From: Cupriavidus sp. EM10
Lineage (GTDB): Bacteria; Pseudomonadota; Gammaproteobacteria; Burkholderiales; Burkholderiaceae
NCBI RefSeq assembly: GCF_018729255.1
Contig: NZ_CP076061.1
Location: 372,001-436,000 of the forward strand
Direction: 5' to 3'
Length of the DNA stretch: 64,000 nt
The position numbers and the translations under genes were made by a program. Positions 27,967 to 36,737 of the stretch are shown here, piece by piece. The notes under the pieces were generated by a model. The model was given only the letters and a program-made list of their open reading frames with translations, did not search any database and was not told the DNA's origin. Each line of letters starts with the position of its first letter. Positions within the stretch are counted from its first letter, which is position 1.

Positions 27967-28499
27967 AGCCGTTCGTTGCGATGATTCTTGGCGCCGTCAC
28001 GATGCTTGGCACGGCGTGTACGACGCCAGATGTCAGCCTCTATGCACGGGAGCAACCCGTTCTGGACGTGACGCAGTTCTTTGCGGGCCGGACCGAAGCC
28101 TGGGGAATGTTCCAGAAACGCAGTGGCGAAATCGTCAAACGGTTCCATGTCGCACTCGACGGCAGCATGTCGCAAGATCAATTCGTCCTGCACGAGTCGT
28201 TTCGCTACAGCGATGGCACCACGCAGGAACGCACCTGGACACTCAAACGCGAACAAGATGGCACCTGGCGTGGCGAGGCGCCTGACATCGTCGGCACGGC
28301 AATGGGTGTATCCGCGGGCAATGTCCTCCGGTGGCGCTATACGCTGCAGCTTCCGGTGGAGGGAAAGATCTACGACGTACAGTTCGACGACATGATGGTC
28401 CTCATCGACCCTCAGACGATGATCAATCGTGCCCGCGTGACCAAGTTTGGCTTCGAAGTCGGGCAGGTGACGCTGGTTTTTCGTCGACCGGCGCCGTAG
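27963..28499 (+). CDS. DUF3833 lipoprotein
   Basis: This is a 178-residue protein with a lipoprotein signal whose lipobox Cys is in MLGTACTTPD near residue 19. The mature part (FFAGRTEAWGMFQKRSGEIV, later RWRYTLQLPVEGKIYDVQFDD) matches DUF3833, a beta-barrel-like family regularly found in this cluster. It is likely anchored to the inner face of the outer membrane or to the inner membrane. It overlaps the transporter gene by four bases and is followed closely by an SDR gene. The frame is intact. Confidence 0.85.
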   Translation: MKPFVAMILGAVTMLGTACTTPDVSLYAREQPVLDVTQFFAGRTEAWGMFQKRSGEIVKRFHVALDGSMSQDQFVLHESFRYSDGTTQERTWTLKREQDGTWRGEAPDIVGTAMGVSAGNVLRWRYTLQLPVEGKIYDVQFDDMMVLIDPQTMINRARVTKFGFEVGQVTLVFRRPAP

Positions 28500-28509
28500 G
28501 AGCACGAAC

Positions 28510-29295
28510 ATGGCCCTCGGTCTGCACCTTAACCCGCGCCTGCGCGACTGGCATGGCAAGCGCGTCTGGCTGGTTGGCGCTTCAAGCGGGATAGGGCAGC
28601 ACTCGCCCGGATTCTCCTGTCGAAAGGGGCGTGGGTCGCGGTATCGGCGCGCCGCGCTGGTGCACTGCTGGCGGTGGTCGAGGGCCATCCCAAAGGCGTC
28701 GTGCTTGCCATGGACGTGTGCCGACCCCAGGATTGGACAGCGGCCCACGACGCCTTGTGTGAAGCGTGGCAAGGTGTCGACCTGGTGATCTTCTGCGCGG
28801 CGGATTACCGTCCCTGAGCGCCTGGGAGTTGAATGCGCAGGAAGCGCACGACACGATCGAAACGAATGTCTGCGGTGTGTATTACGGGTTGAGCGCCGTT
28901 TTGCCCGCGATGCTTTTGCGGCGCTCGGGGGTATCGCCATCGTCGCAAGCGTCGCCGGTTACGTCGGCCTGCCGGGTGCCACCCTGTATGGCCCGTCGAA
29001 GGCGGCCCTGATCAACCTGGCTGAGCTTTTGTACGCGGAACTCCATGCTCACGGCCTCGGCGTCTACCTGATCAACCCGGGCTTCGTCAAATCACGCCTG
29101 ACGGCGCGCAATGCGTTCCGCATGCCCGCGCTCATCACGCCAGAAGCCGCAGCGGAAGCCATTCTTGCCGGGTTGGAACGAGGCCGCTTCGAAATCGCGT
29201 TCCCGCAACGCTTCACGCGCCTGGTTCGCCTTGTCAGTCTGCTGCCGTACCGGATCAGCCTGGGGCTGCTTCAGCGACTCACCCGCGCATCATGA
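28510..29295 (+). CDS. Short-chain dehydrogenase/reductase (three frame breaks)
   Basis: This Rossmann-fold SDR has 262 residues after correction. The N-terminal cofactor motif WLVGASSGIG is followed by a break in the G3 at 28594-28596, which one added G joins to AALARILLSKGAWVAVSARR. A second break at about 28810 precedes LSAWELNAQEAHDTIETNV. A third lies in the G5 at 28927-28931, before IAIVASVAGYVGLPGATLYG with the catalytic Tyr-X3-Lys (YGPSK). The C-terminal hydrophobic LVRLVSLLPYRISLGLL suggests membrane association. It is translationally linked to the SnoaL-like gene. Three breaks in one gene make it the worst affected in the window. Confidence 0.78.
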
Positions 29296-29753
29296 ATCAT
29301 TTGCCCGACATGCCCCATCAACATACCCTGACTCCGCATCGGCTCGCCGAGCTATTGACATGGTACGAGGGGCTGTCGCCCGCCTCTCTCGCGCACCTGG
29401 ATCAGTACTACGCGCCCCAGGCGCGCTTCTGCGATCCGTTCAACGACGTCCGCGGGATCGCCTCGATCCGCGCGATCTTCGACCATATGTTCGAAAGCAT
29501 CGAGACGCCGCGCTTTGCAATCCAGGCAAGCGCGATCAGTGGCAGCGAAGCGTTTGTTGCCTGGCGGTTGACGGGCAAAGTGCGCCGGCATCCCTTCGAC
29601 GTAGCCGGCTGCAGCCAGCTGTCTTTTGATGGGGACGGCCTTGTGGCAAGCCATCTGGATTTCTGGGACGCCGCCACGCTGTGGCGCCAGTTGCCATGGA
29701 TTCGCTTCCCCGCGAAATGGCTCAGCAAACGCTTTTCCGCACCCATGCGGTAA
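29292..29753 (+). CDS. SnoaL/NTF2-like protein
   Basis: This is a 153-residue protein with the NTF2-like cone fold. An N-terminal helix (RLAELLTWYEGLSPASLAHL) leads to YYAPQARFCDPFNDVRG, a central VRRHPFDVAGCSQLSF, and SHLDFWDAATLWRQLP. Members are small-molecule isomerases, hydrolases or binding proteins. Here it is a standing member of the flavoprotein/DUF1365/methyltransferase cluster. It overlaps the preceding SDR stop by four bases. The frame is intact and no catalytic residue can be assigned with confidence. Confidence 0.8.
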   Translation: MNHLPDMPHQHTLTPHRLAELLTWYEGLSPASLAHLDQYYAPQARFCDPFNDVRGIASIRAIFDHMFESIETPRFAIQASAISGSEAFVAWRLTGKVRRHPFDVAGCSQLSFDGDGLVASHLDFWDAATLWRQLPWIRFPAKWLSKRFSAPMR

Positions 29754-29905
29754 GACACGCATACGGGAAGTCTGGAAGGCCCTTTTTGCGATTTTTGCAA
29801 ACGATGCCGTGCATGGTTGCGCAGGCCCGCTACGCCGCTGGCGGTTGGCCGGTGTGGTCCGGTTTATGCGTGGGCATGCCCGTTCAGACCATCCCGGGAG
29901 CGGCA

Positions 29906-30882
29906 ATGCTGACGAGAGGACCTACAACGATAGTCGTGACCGGCGCCTCGAGCGGCATTGGCCGGGCTACTGCAGAGGCCTTTGCCGCCGCGCACGTGCG
30001 CCTGGTTCTGGCCGCAAGGCGCGTGGAGGCGCTGGAGAAAACTGCACAGGTCTGTCGCGACAAGGGGGCGCAAACGCTGATCGTCCCGACGGACGTCACC
30101 GATGCCGATGCGGTGACGCGCCTGGCCGCGCAGGCTAGCGAATTCGGTGACGGCGCCATCGATGTGTGGGTCAACAACGCCGGCGTGGGCGCCGTCGGCC
30201 GGGTGGAAGAGATTCCCCCAAGCGCGCATGAGCAGGTCATCCGTACAAATCTGCTCGGCTATATCCACGGCGCTCATGCCGTCATACCGTATTTCAAGCG
30301 TCTGGGGGTGGCACGCTTGTCAACGTGGTATCGCTGGGCGCCTGGGCACCCTCGCCGTTCGCCACTTCATACACAGCCAGCAAGTACGGCTTGCGCGGTT
30401 TTTCCGAGGCGCTGCGCCTGGAACTGGTTCAGTGGCCATCCATTCAGATATGCGATGTGTTTCCGGCCGTGACGGACACGCCTGGGTTCCGACACGGCGC
30501 CAACTACACCGGCCGCATGCTCAAGCCGCCCAAGCCACTGTGCGACGCGCGCGACGTGGCGCGGGCGATTGTCGCAGCCGTCCACAACAAGCGCCGCCGC
30601 GCCGTCTCGGTGGGACTGTTGGCCACGCTTTCGCGGATAGGCAACGCGATGGCTCCGTCGGCACTGCGCGTTGCCTCCTCCCGCGCCGTGCGGCGCTATT
30701 TCGATCGTGCACCAGAGGTGCCAGATACCGATGGCAACCTGTTCGAGCCGAGCAAGGGCAGCATGTCGATCGACGGTGGCTGGCGTGGCGCCGAACGTGG
30801 CCGCGCCATTCAGCACGCAATGCTTGCCGGCGCAGCGCTGGCTGCCGGGGTGCTGCTATGGCGGTCGGCGCACAAGCGTTGA
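29906..30882 (+). CDS. Short-chain dehydrogenase/reductase, long form (one frame break)
   Basis: This SDR has 325 residues from the ATG at 29906 (GGGAG five bases upstream). It carries TIVVTGASSGIGRATAEAF, VNNAGVGAVG and the active-site YTASKYG. The G5 run at 30304-30308 lacks a G, separating AVIPYFKRLG from GTLVNVVSLGAWAPSPF. A long C-terminal part (PSALRVASSRAVRRYFDRAPE) and a terminal helix MLAGAALAAGVLLWRSA suggest membrane attachment. This matches SDRs that accompany acyl-lipid clusters. It follows the SnoaL-like gene by 152 bases. Confidence 0.8.
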
Positions 30883-30925
30883 TGTCCTCCACGAAGTCCT
30901 ACGCAACGGCCTCTGCCACGACACC

Positions 30926-31912
30926 ATGCCCGAATTTCATGCCCCCGATGCGTCGGATGCGTCCGATAACACAGCGCAGCACACGCGTGGGCTTGCCGCC
31001 GTGGCTGCCGCATCCGCCATCACGGCCCTATGGGTCGCGCAGCGTGCCCGCAAGGCGGAGCGCGAGCATCCTCCCGTCGGAGGCTTCCTGGAAGTCGATG
31101 GCGCACACCTGCATTATCTTGACCGGGGTGAAGGCCCCCTGTCGTATTGCTGCACGGTAACGGCGTATCCCTGGAGGATTTCATTGCCAGCGGTCTCTTG
31201 ACACCCTGGCCAGCCGCCACCGTGTGATCGCGCTTGACCGCCCTGGTTTCGGCTTCAGTACGCGTCCGCGCACGCGGCGCTGGACGCCGCAAGCGCAGGC
31301 AAACCTGTTACGCCAGGCGCTAGCGCGCCTGGGTGTCGAACACCCCGTCATCGTGGGGCATTCGTGGGGCGCCATTGTGGCCCTTGCGTTGGCCATCGGT
31401 GCGCCCGATGCGGTGTCCGGGCTGGTTCTGGTTTCGGGCTACTACTATCCGACAAAGCGGCCGGACGTCTGGCTGAACGTCGCGGGCGCATTGCCAGGAC
31501 TGGGCGACATGCTGCGCTACACCGCACTGCCGCTACTGTGGCGACTCGCACTGAAGCGGGCGATCCGCACCCTGTTTGCCCCGGCGCCAGCGCCGGACAA
31601 CTACCTGCAACGCGTGCCCAAGGAACTGATCGTCAGGCCGTCGCAGATCCGTGCGGCTTCGGAAGACGCCAGCTTCATGGTCAGCGCGGTACGCAAACTC
31701 GCGCCCTTCTATTCACACCTGACCATGCCCGTCACGCTGATCGCGGGCAAGGGTGATCTCGTCGTGGACCCGGGGCGCACAGCATGTGTCTGCATCGCGA
31801 TATCGCGCACAGCGCGCTACATGTCGTACCCGGAACGGGTCATATGGTCCACCACAGCGACATGGCTGCTGTTGCCAGTGCGGTGGGCGCCATGACGGGC
31901 GGCGGGCCTTAA
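30926..31912 (+). CDS. Alpha/beta-hydrolase, membrane-anchored (three frame breaks)
   Basis: This hydrolase has 329 residues after correction. An N-terminal helix (GLAAVAAASAITALWVAQRA) could anchor it. The fold includes LHYLDRGEGPL then VVLLHGNGVSLEDF (break near 31141), LDRPGFGFS after a second break near 31200, the nucleophile elbow GHSWGAI near residue 145, and TLIAGKGDLVVDP. The C-terminal catalytic His appears in VPGTGHMVHHSD after a third break near 31775. It is probably a lipase or esterase acting on lipids modified by the cluster, which is an inference from position. Confidence 0.78.
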
Positions 31913-31954
31913 CTGATGGGCCCTTGCAGCGACTTCCGTTCCCATGTCGCACGA

Positions 31955-33358
31955 TCAGACCAGACTTAAGCGGCGCCGGGCCAGACAGCGCGCAATGTTC
32001 AGATCATGGGTGACGAGCATCAGCGCGCAGTCGTGCTCCCGCGCGGACTCCAGAATCAAATCGAGCGTCTTTTTCTGCGTAATGGGATCCAGCCTGGAAG
32101 TCGGCTCGTCCGCAAACAGGAACACCGGCCTTAGCAACAGCGTCCTGAGCAGCGCGAAACGCTGCAATTCCCCGCCTGACACCTCGCCCGGCCGTCTCTT
32201 CAGAAGCCCGGCCGCCAGGCGCATGCGCGTCATCAGGGGCGCGATGTCGGCACGGTCGATCCGATGCATGGCGCAAAGGTCGTCGAGTGCCCGGCCTATC
32301 GGACGACGCGGCGCAAACGCGGAGGCCGGCTCCTGATAGATCTTCTGGAAACGGACGGCCTCGGCGTTCGACTGGCGATGCACCTGGCCCGCATCGGTGG
32401 CTACCAGCCCCAGCAGTGCATTGCCAAGCGTCGACTTTCCGCTTCCGCTAGGCCCGGTCACCGCCACGCACTCGCCGGCGCGCAGTTCCAGGTCGACATC
32501 GCGAAAGATCTCGCGGTTGCCAAAGCGTTTGGAAAGGCCAACGGCACGGAGAACGGCTGCGCCCGGGGTTGCCGATGGCCCCGGGCTCCAGTTTCCGGGG
32601 TCGGCAGCAACAAGTGCCCGGCTGTAGTCGTGAGACGGTTCCGACAGCAGCGTGCCGGCCGGACCCGCCTCCACGATCTTTCCCGCCAGCATGACGCTCA
32701 CATCGCCACCGAGCGCGCGCGCCACGGCGATATCGTGTGTGATGGTCAGCACTGCGCAACCGGCTCGAAGCGCTGCCTGCAGCCGGGCGATGATGTCATC
32801 GCGGCATACATGGTCCAGCCCCTTGGTGGGCTCGTCGACGATCAACACAGGCGCGCCCCCTGCGCGCGTGATGGCAAACGCCACCCGCTGCGCCATGCCG
32901 CCCGACAAGTTGCCGGGCCAGAGGCTGGCAACGTCCGTCATGCCGAGGGACGCCAGGTCGCCCAGCGTGGCGGTCCATGCATCGGCGCGGGATCGACCGC
33001 CCACCAGTGCGTGACTCTCGGCCAGTTGGGAACCGACCCGCATGGTCGGGTCCAGGGCCAGCCACGGCTCCTGCGGCAGCAATGCCACTTGCCGCCCCCA
33101 CATCTTCCGGCGGCGGATAGCGTCCGTCGCGGCGAACGATTGCCCACCGAACGCGATGTCCCCTTCCGCCTGCAGGCCAGCAGGCAGCGTGCCCATGATG
33201 GCCTGCGCCAGCAGGCTCTTGCCCGAGCCACTTTCGCCAAGCAGGGTGAGCGCCCGCCCGGCGTGCATCTCGAACGAGACCGGGCCTACCAGCTGGCCTT
33301 CGGCGCCTGCCACGCGCAGTCGCGAGACGGTCAACAGTGGCGTGATGTCGATGCTCAT
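31955..33358 (-). CDS. Peptide/nickel-type ABC transporter, fused double ATPase
   Basis: This 467-residue protein holds two complete ABC ATPase domains, equivalent to separate DppD and DppF. Domain 1 (about 8-250) has Walker A GESGSGKS, Q-loop QEPWLALDP, signature LSGGMAQRV and Walker B VLIVDEP. Domain 2 (about 265-467) has Walker A GPSGSGKS, signature VSGGELQR and Walker B LFADEPTS. It powers the adjacent DppBC-type permeases at the inner membrane. It overlaps the upstream permease by four bases (ATGA) and is the last gene of the operon. Confidence 0.92.
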   Translation of the reverse strand: MSIDITPLLTVSRLRVAGAEGQLVGPVSFEMHAGRALTLLGESGSGKSLLAQAIMGTLPAGLQAEGDIAFGGQSFAATDAIRRRKMWGRQVALLPQEPWLALDPTMRVGSQLAESHALVGGRSRADAWTATLGDLASLGMTDVASLWPGNLSGGMAQRVAFAITRAGGAPVLIVDEPTKGLDHVCRDDIIARLQAALRAGCAVLTITHDIAVARALGGDVSVMLAGKIVEAGPAGTLLSEPSHDYSRALVAADPGNWSPGPSATPGAAVLRAVGLSKRFGNREIFRDVDLELRAGECVAVTGPSGSGKSTLGNALLGLVATDAGQVHRQSNAEAVRFQKIYQEPASAFAPRRPIGRALDDLCAMHRIDRADIAPLMTRMRLAAGLLKRRPGEVSGGELQRFALLRTLLLRPVFLFADEPTSRLDPITQKKTLDLILESAREHDCALMLVTHDLNIARCLARRRLSLV

Positions 33359-34152
33359 ACAGGATTCCTGCGCGCACCGGCACCGTTGAGCAGCACCAGC
33401 GAGAGCGTGGCCAGTGTCAACAGCACGATCGGACTGGCGATTACCCAGGGTGCCTCCGCGGCGTATGGCAGCAGCTCTGTCATCATGAGCCCCAGCTCTG
33501 CCGCCGGCGGTTGGGCGCCGAGCCCGACGAATCCCATCGCTGCCAAGGCAAGCACTGCCGCACTTGCACCGAAGCTCATCAACGTGCCGAGCAGCGGAAG
33601 CAGTTCGGGCAGCACATGGTGGCGGAGAACGTAGACCGGCCCGAAACCCAGCAATCGTGCGGCTTCCACGTGGTCACTCGCCAGCGCGACCGCCGCAGTG
33701 GCCCGGGTAACCCGGAAGTACTCGACCCAAAGGACCAGCGACAGGCCGACGTATAGCGGCCAGAATGCGCCGGGGGCGAAAGCGCTGAGCAGCAGCACCA
33801 GCAGCAGGCCCGGCAATGCCAGCACGGCATCGGCGAGCGCGCCCACCGCACGTGCCACCCATCCCCCGCGCCAGGCGGCAAGAAGGCCCAGCAAGGTGCC
33901 AGGCACCGCCGCCGTCATGACGCTGACCAGCGCCAGTCCCAGGGACAGGCGACTTGCACTGGCCAGGCGCGCGACCATGCTGCGTCCAAGGTGATCGGTG
34001 CCCAGCGGCTCCGTCATCGTTGGTGGCTGAAGAATGCCGTACAGGTTCTGCTCGAACGGCGCTCGGGGCGCCACCAGCGGACCAACGATGGCAAACAAGG
34101 CGAGCAGGATCAGCAGCCCCACGCCGGCCTGCTTGCGGCTTATCGTACCCAT
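33355..34152 (-). CDS. ABC transporter permease, DppC/NikC type
   Basis: This 265-residue inner-membrane permease has a start at 34152 preceded by GAGAGG. A first helix (VGLLILLALFAIVGPLVAP) precedes GTDHLGRSMVARL, the family's N-terminal signature. The EAA cytoplasmic loop is recognisable as HVEAARLLGFGPVYVLRHHVLP. Together with the upstream DppB-like permease it forms the channel of a peptide/nickel-family importer. It is separated from the upstream permease by 13 bases and overlaps the ATPase start. The frame is intact. Confidence 0.9.
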   Translation of the reverse strand: MGTISRKQAGVGLLILLALFAIVGPLVAPRAPFEQNLYGILQPPTMTEPLGTDHLGRSMVARLASASRLSLGLALVSVMTAAVPGTLLGLLAAWRGGWVARAVGALADAVLALPGLLLVLLLSAFAPGAFWPLYVGLSLVLWVEYFRVTRATAAVALASDHVEAARLLGFGPVYVLRHHVLPELLPLLGTLMSFGASAAVLALAAMGFVGLGAQPPAAELGLMMTELLPYAAEAPWVIASPIVLLTLATLSLVLLNGAGARRNPV

Positions 34153-34165
34153 CGCCGACCTCTCC

Positions 34166-35170
34166 CTATGCGCAGGCGGGATCCGCCGCCGCACACGCCA
34201 GATCCACGGCAGCATTGAGCGCCACGAACATCAGACCCATGACGATCGCCGTGCCCTGAATCATCGGCACGTCCCGGCCAAAGATGGCATGCACCAGCGC
34301 GTGGCCGATGCCGGGCCACGCGAACAACGTCTCGATGACCACGACACCTTCGACCAGGAAGACCAGTTCCACCCCGACATATGCGATCAGCGGGATCGCC
34401 GCATTGCGAACCCCGTGACGGACGAGCGCCTGGCTGTCGGTAAGCCCCTTGGTTCGCGCGAACTGGAAGTAGGCCGACGCGGACACCGATGCCATCGCGT
34501 CACGCGCCACCCGGGTAGCGGTTGCGGCAAGACCCAGCCCAAGCGTCAAGGCCGGCGCCAGCAGGCTGCCGTGGTCGTGATGCCCACCGGCAGGCAACAG
34601 GTTCCAGCCGATCGACAGGACGGTCACCAGCAGGATGCCGAGCACAAACGGCGGCAAGGCCCGCAGCACCACCGAACCCAGCAGCGTCGCGCGATCCAGC
34701 ACGCCACCCGCGCGCATCCCGGCCAGGAAACCCAGCGGCACGGCAATCGCGCAGGAAATGCCCAGCGCGGCGATGGCCAGCATCAGCGTGTGGCCCAGCT
34801 GGTGGCCAATCTCGTTGACCACCGGCGCCCCCGTTACCGTCGATATGCCAAGGTCAAGATGGGCAAGCTTGATCCACCAGTGCCACAGCGCGTGCAGCCA
34901 GGGCTCGTCGAGCCCCAGTTCCGTACGCACGGCTTCGGCGGCCTGCGCCGTGACCATGTCGAACCCATATCGACCCGCCGCCACGCGAAAGGCCATGTCG
35001 CCCGGCAGCCAGCGCATCATCATGAAGCTCAGCGTGCCTACCAACGCGGCAACGATAACGGCCTGGATGCCCCGCTGCGCGACGATAGCAGCAGCCATGC
35101 GCAGCGTGCTGTCAGGCAGCCGGCGCTGCCGGGGCGTGTCTGCCGGGATGGAAATGGATGAATCCGTCAT
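34166..35170 (-). CDS. ABC transporter permease, DppB/NikB type
   Basis: This is a 334-residue permease from an ATG at 35170 that overlaps the binding-protein stop (ATGA). The first helix (AVIVAALVGTLSFMMMRWLPGD) carries the typical RWLPGD end. LGLDEPWLHALWHWW is followed by the DLGIS segment. The EAA loop FARTKGLTDSQALVRHGVRNAAIPLI is clear, as is the conserved ETLFAWPGIGHALVHAI near the C-terminus. It pairs with the DppC-like permease. Residues 1-25 are a cytosolic extension. Confidence 0.9.
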   Translation of the reverse strand: MTDSSISIPADTPRQRRLPDSTLRMAAAIVAQRGIQAVIVAALVGTLSFMMMRWLPGDMAFRVAAGRYGFDMVTAQAAEAVRTELGLDEPWLHALWHWWIKLAHLDLGISTVTGAPVVNEIGHQLGHTLMLAIAALGISCAIAVPLGFLAGMRAGGVLDRATLLGSVVLRALPPFVLGILLVTVLSIGWNLLPAGGHHDHGSLLAPALTLGLGLAATATRVARDAMASVSASAYFQFARTKGLTDSQALVRHGVRNAAIPLIAYVGVELVFLVEGVVVIETLFAWPGIGHALVHAIFGRDVPMIQGTAIVMGLMFVALNAAVDLACAAADPACA

Positions 35171-36734
35171 GGGGTCCACTGCATCTGCGTCAAGCGATAA
35201 GTGCGCTCGTATGGGTCGATCGACACCCGGTCGAGCCGAGGATTCGCCGCCAGCGTCTGGCGATACCACAGCACGGGAATCAACGGGAGATCCTGCTGCA
35301 GGATGGCTGCCACCTGCCGCTGGAGCGGCGCTGCCTGCCGGGCATCGGAGACCAGCGGCAAGGCCGCCAGCGCACGCGCGGCGGAGGCCGATGTCCATCC
35401 CATGGCGCCCCAGTCTCCGCCATCCCCGCGAAATCCTGCGCAATGGTGCCAAAGGCATCAGGCACCACCCCGTAGTTTCTGGCGATCAGCCCCATCTCGA
35501 GCGACCCATCGCGGTGCGCGAACGGAATATCGCTGGAGTTGCCAATCGCCACACGAACCTGCACGCCGACAAGCCGAAACTGTTCCTGGATGGCCGTGGC
35601 AATGACCGGCAACTCTGGCCGGTCCGGGAACGTGCGCAGCGTCAGCGCAAACCGCGCCTGACCCTTTCTCAGGATCCCATCGCTGCCAGGCAACCAGCCG
35701 GCGGCGGCCAGCATGCCGCGCGCTTGTCCGGGATCGTGGCGCAGCGCGGGCAACGTCGCGTCGTGCCAGCCCGACAGCGCAGGCGGAAACAGTTGGCCGG
35801 CGGCCAGATCGGGGTCGCGCAGGATGGCGGTCGCGATCCCCCGCCGATCAATGGCCATCGACAAGGCACGCCGGGTCGTGACATCGGATAGAAAGGGGTG
35901 GGCGGCATTCACCTTCAGCGACGTCGTACGCGGCATCGTGACGGCATGCAGACGCACGGCCGGCTTGCGTGCCAGTCTGGCAATGCTGCCCGGGTCGAGA
36001 CCGTACGCAAGGTCTGCCTGCCCGCCTTCGGCCATGAGCGCCCGCATCTCCGCGCGCCCCACCGACAGATACTCGGCCCGCACGATAGCCGGACGCGCCC
36101 CCCGCCACTGCGGGAATGCCTCCACCGCAAACCGTTGGGGCGGCTCCAGCTCGACCACGCGATAGGGGCCGGAGCCCACTACGGCGCGAACGTTGCCATT
36201 GGCGCCAAAGGAAGATGGCGCGAGCACCTGGGTCGTACTGTGAGAAAGCAGCGCCAGCAGAGGCGCGAAAGGCTTGACCAGCCGGATGCGCACGCCGTCC
36301 GCTTCCGGTGCGATGTCCGCAATCGGCGCCTGAGACAGCACGCCGGCCGCGTGGCGCGCGCGCGTTAGCGCCGCGACCACATCTGCGGGCCGCACGGGCG
36401 TGCCATCGTGGAACCGGGCCCCGTCGACCAGCATGAAGCGCCATGCCAGCCCGTCTGGCGACACGCTCCAGCGCGCCGCTAGCCCGGGGCGAGGTCGGCC
36501 GGCCAGATCGCAATCCATCAGCGTCTCGGTCACCTCCATCCGCGAAAACAGATAGCCGTTGCGCAACGGATCGATGCTGGACAGTTCCCATGGTCCGATG
36601 ATGCGTACGCTTCGTCCGGCATCCGCCGGCTGGGTGGCGGATGGCCGCGCAATGGCTGCCGCTGGCGCCAGCGCCACGGTCTGCAGCACGCGGCGCCGCA
36701 TGGAGGACGCCGGTTTCCTGTTGGGGTTCGACAT
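35167..36734 (-). CDS. ABC substrate-binding protein, peptide/nickel family (one frame break)
   Basis: This periplasmic SBP_bac_5 family protein has 522 residues after correction. The N-terminus MRRRVLQTVALAPAAAIA is a signal peptide with a run of arginines that could be Tat-type. GPWELSSIDPLRNGYLFSRM opens the mature protein and FHDGTPVRPADVVAAL is a family motif. The frame breaks in the C4 run at 35424-35427. One added base continues AQDFAGD into GDWGAMGWTSASAARAL and the normal end LTQMQWTP. Members bind oligopeptides, nickel complexes or metallophores. The adjoining TonB receptor points to a metallophore or siderophore-like ligand. Confidence 0.85.
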
Positions 36735-36737
36735 GCG

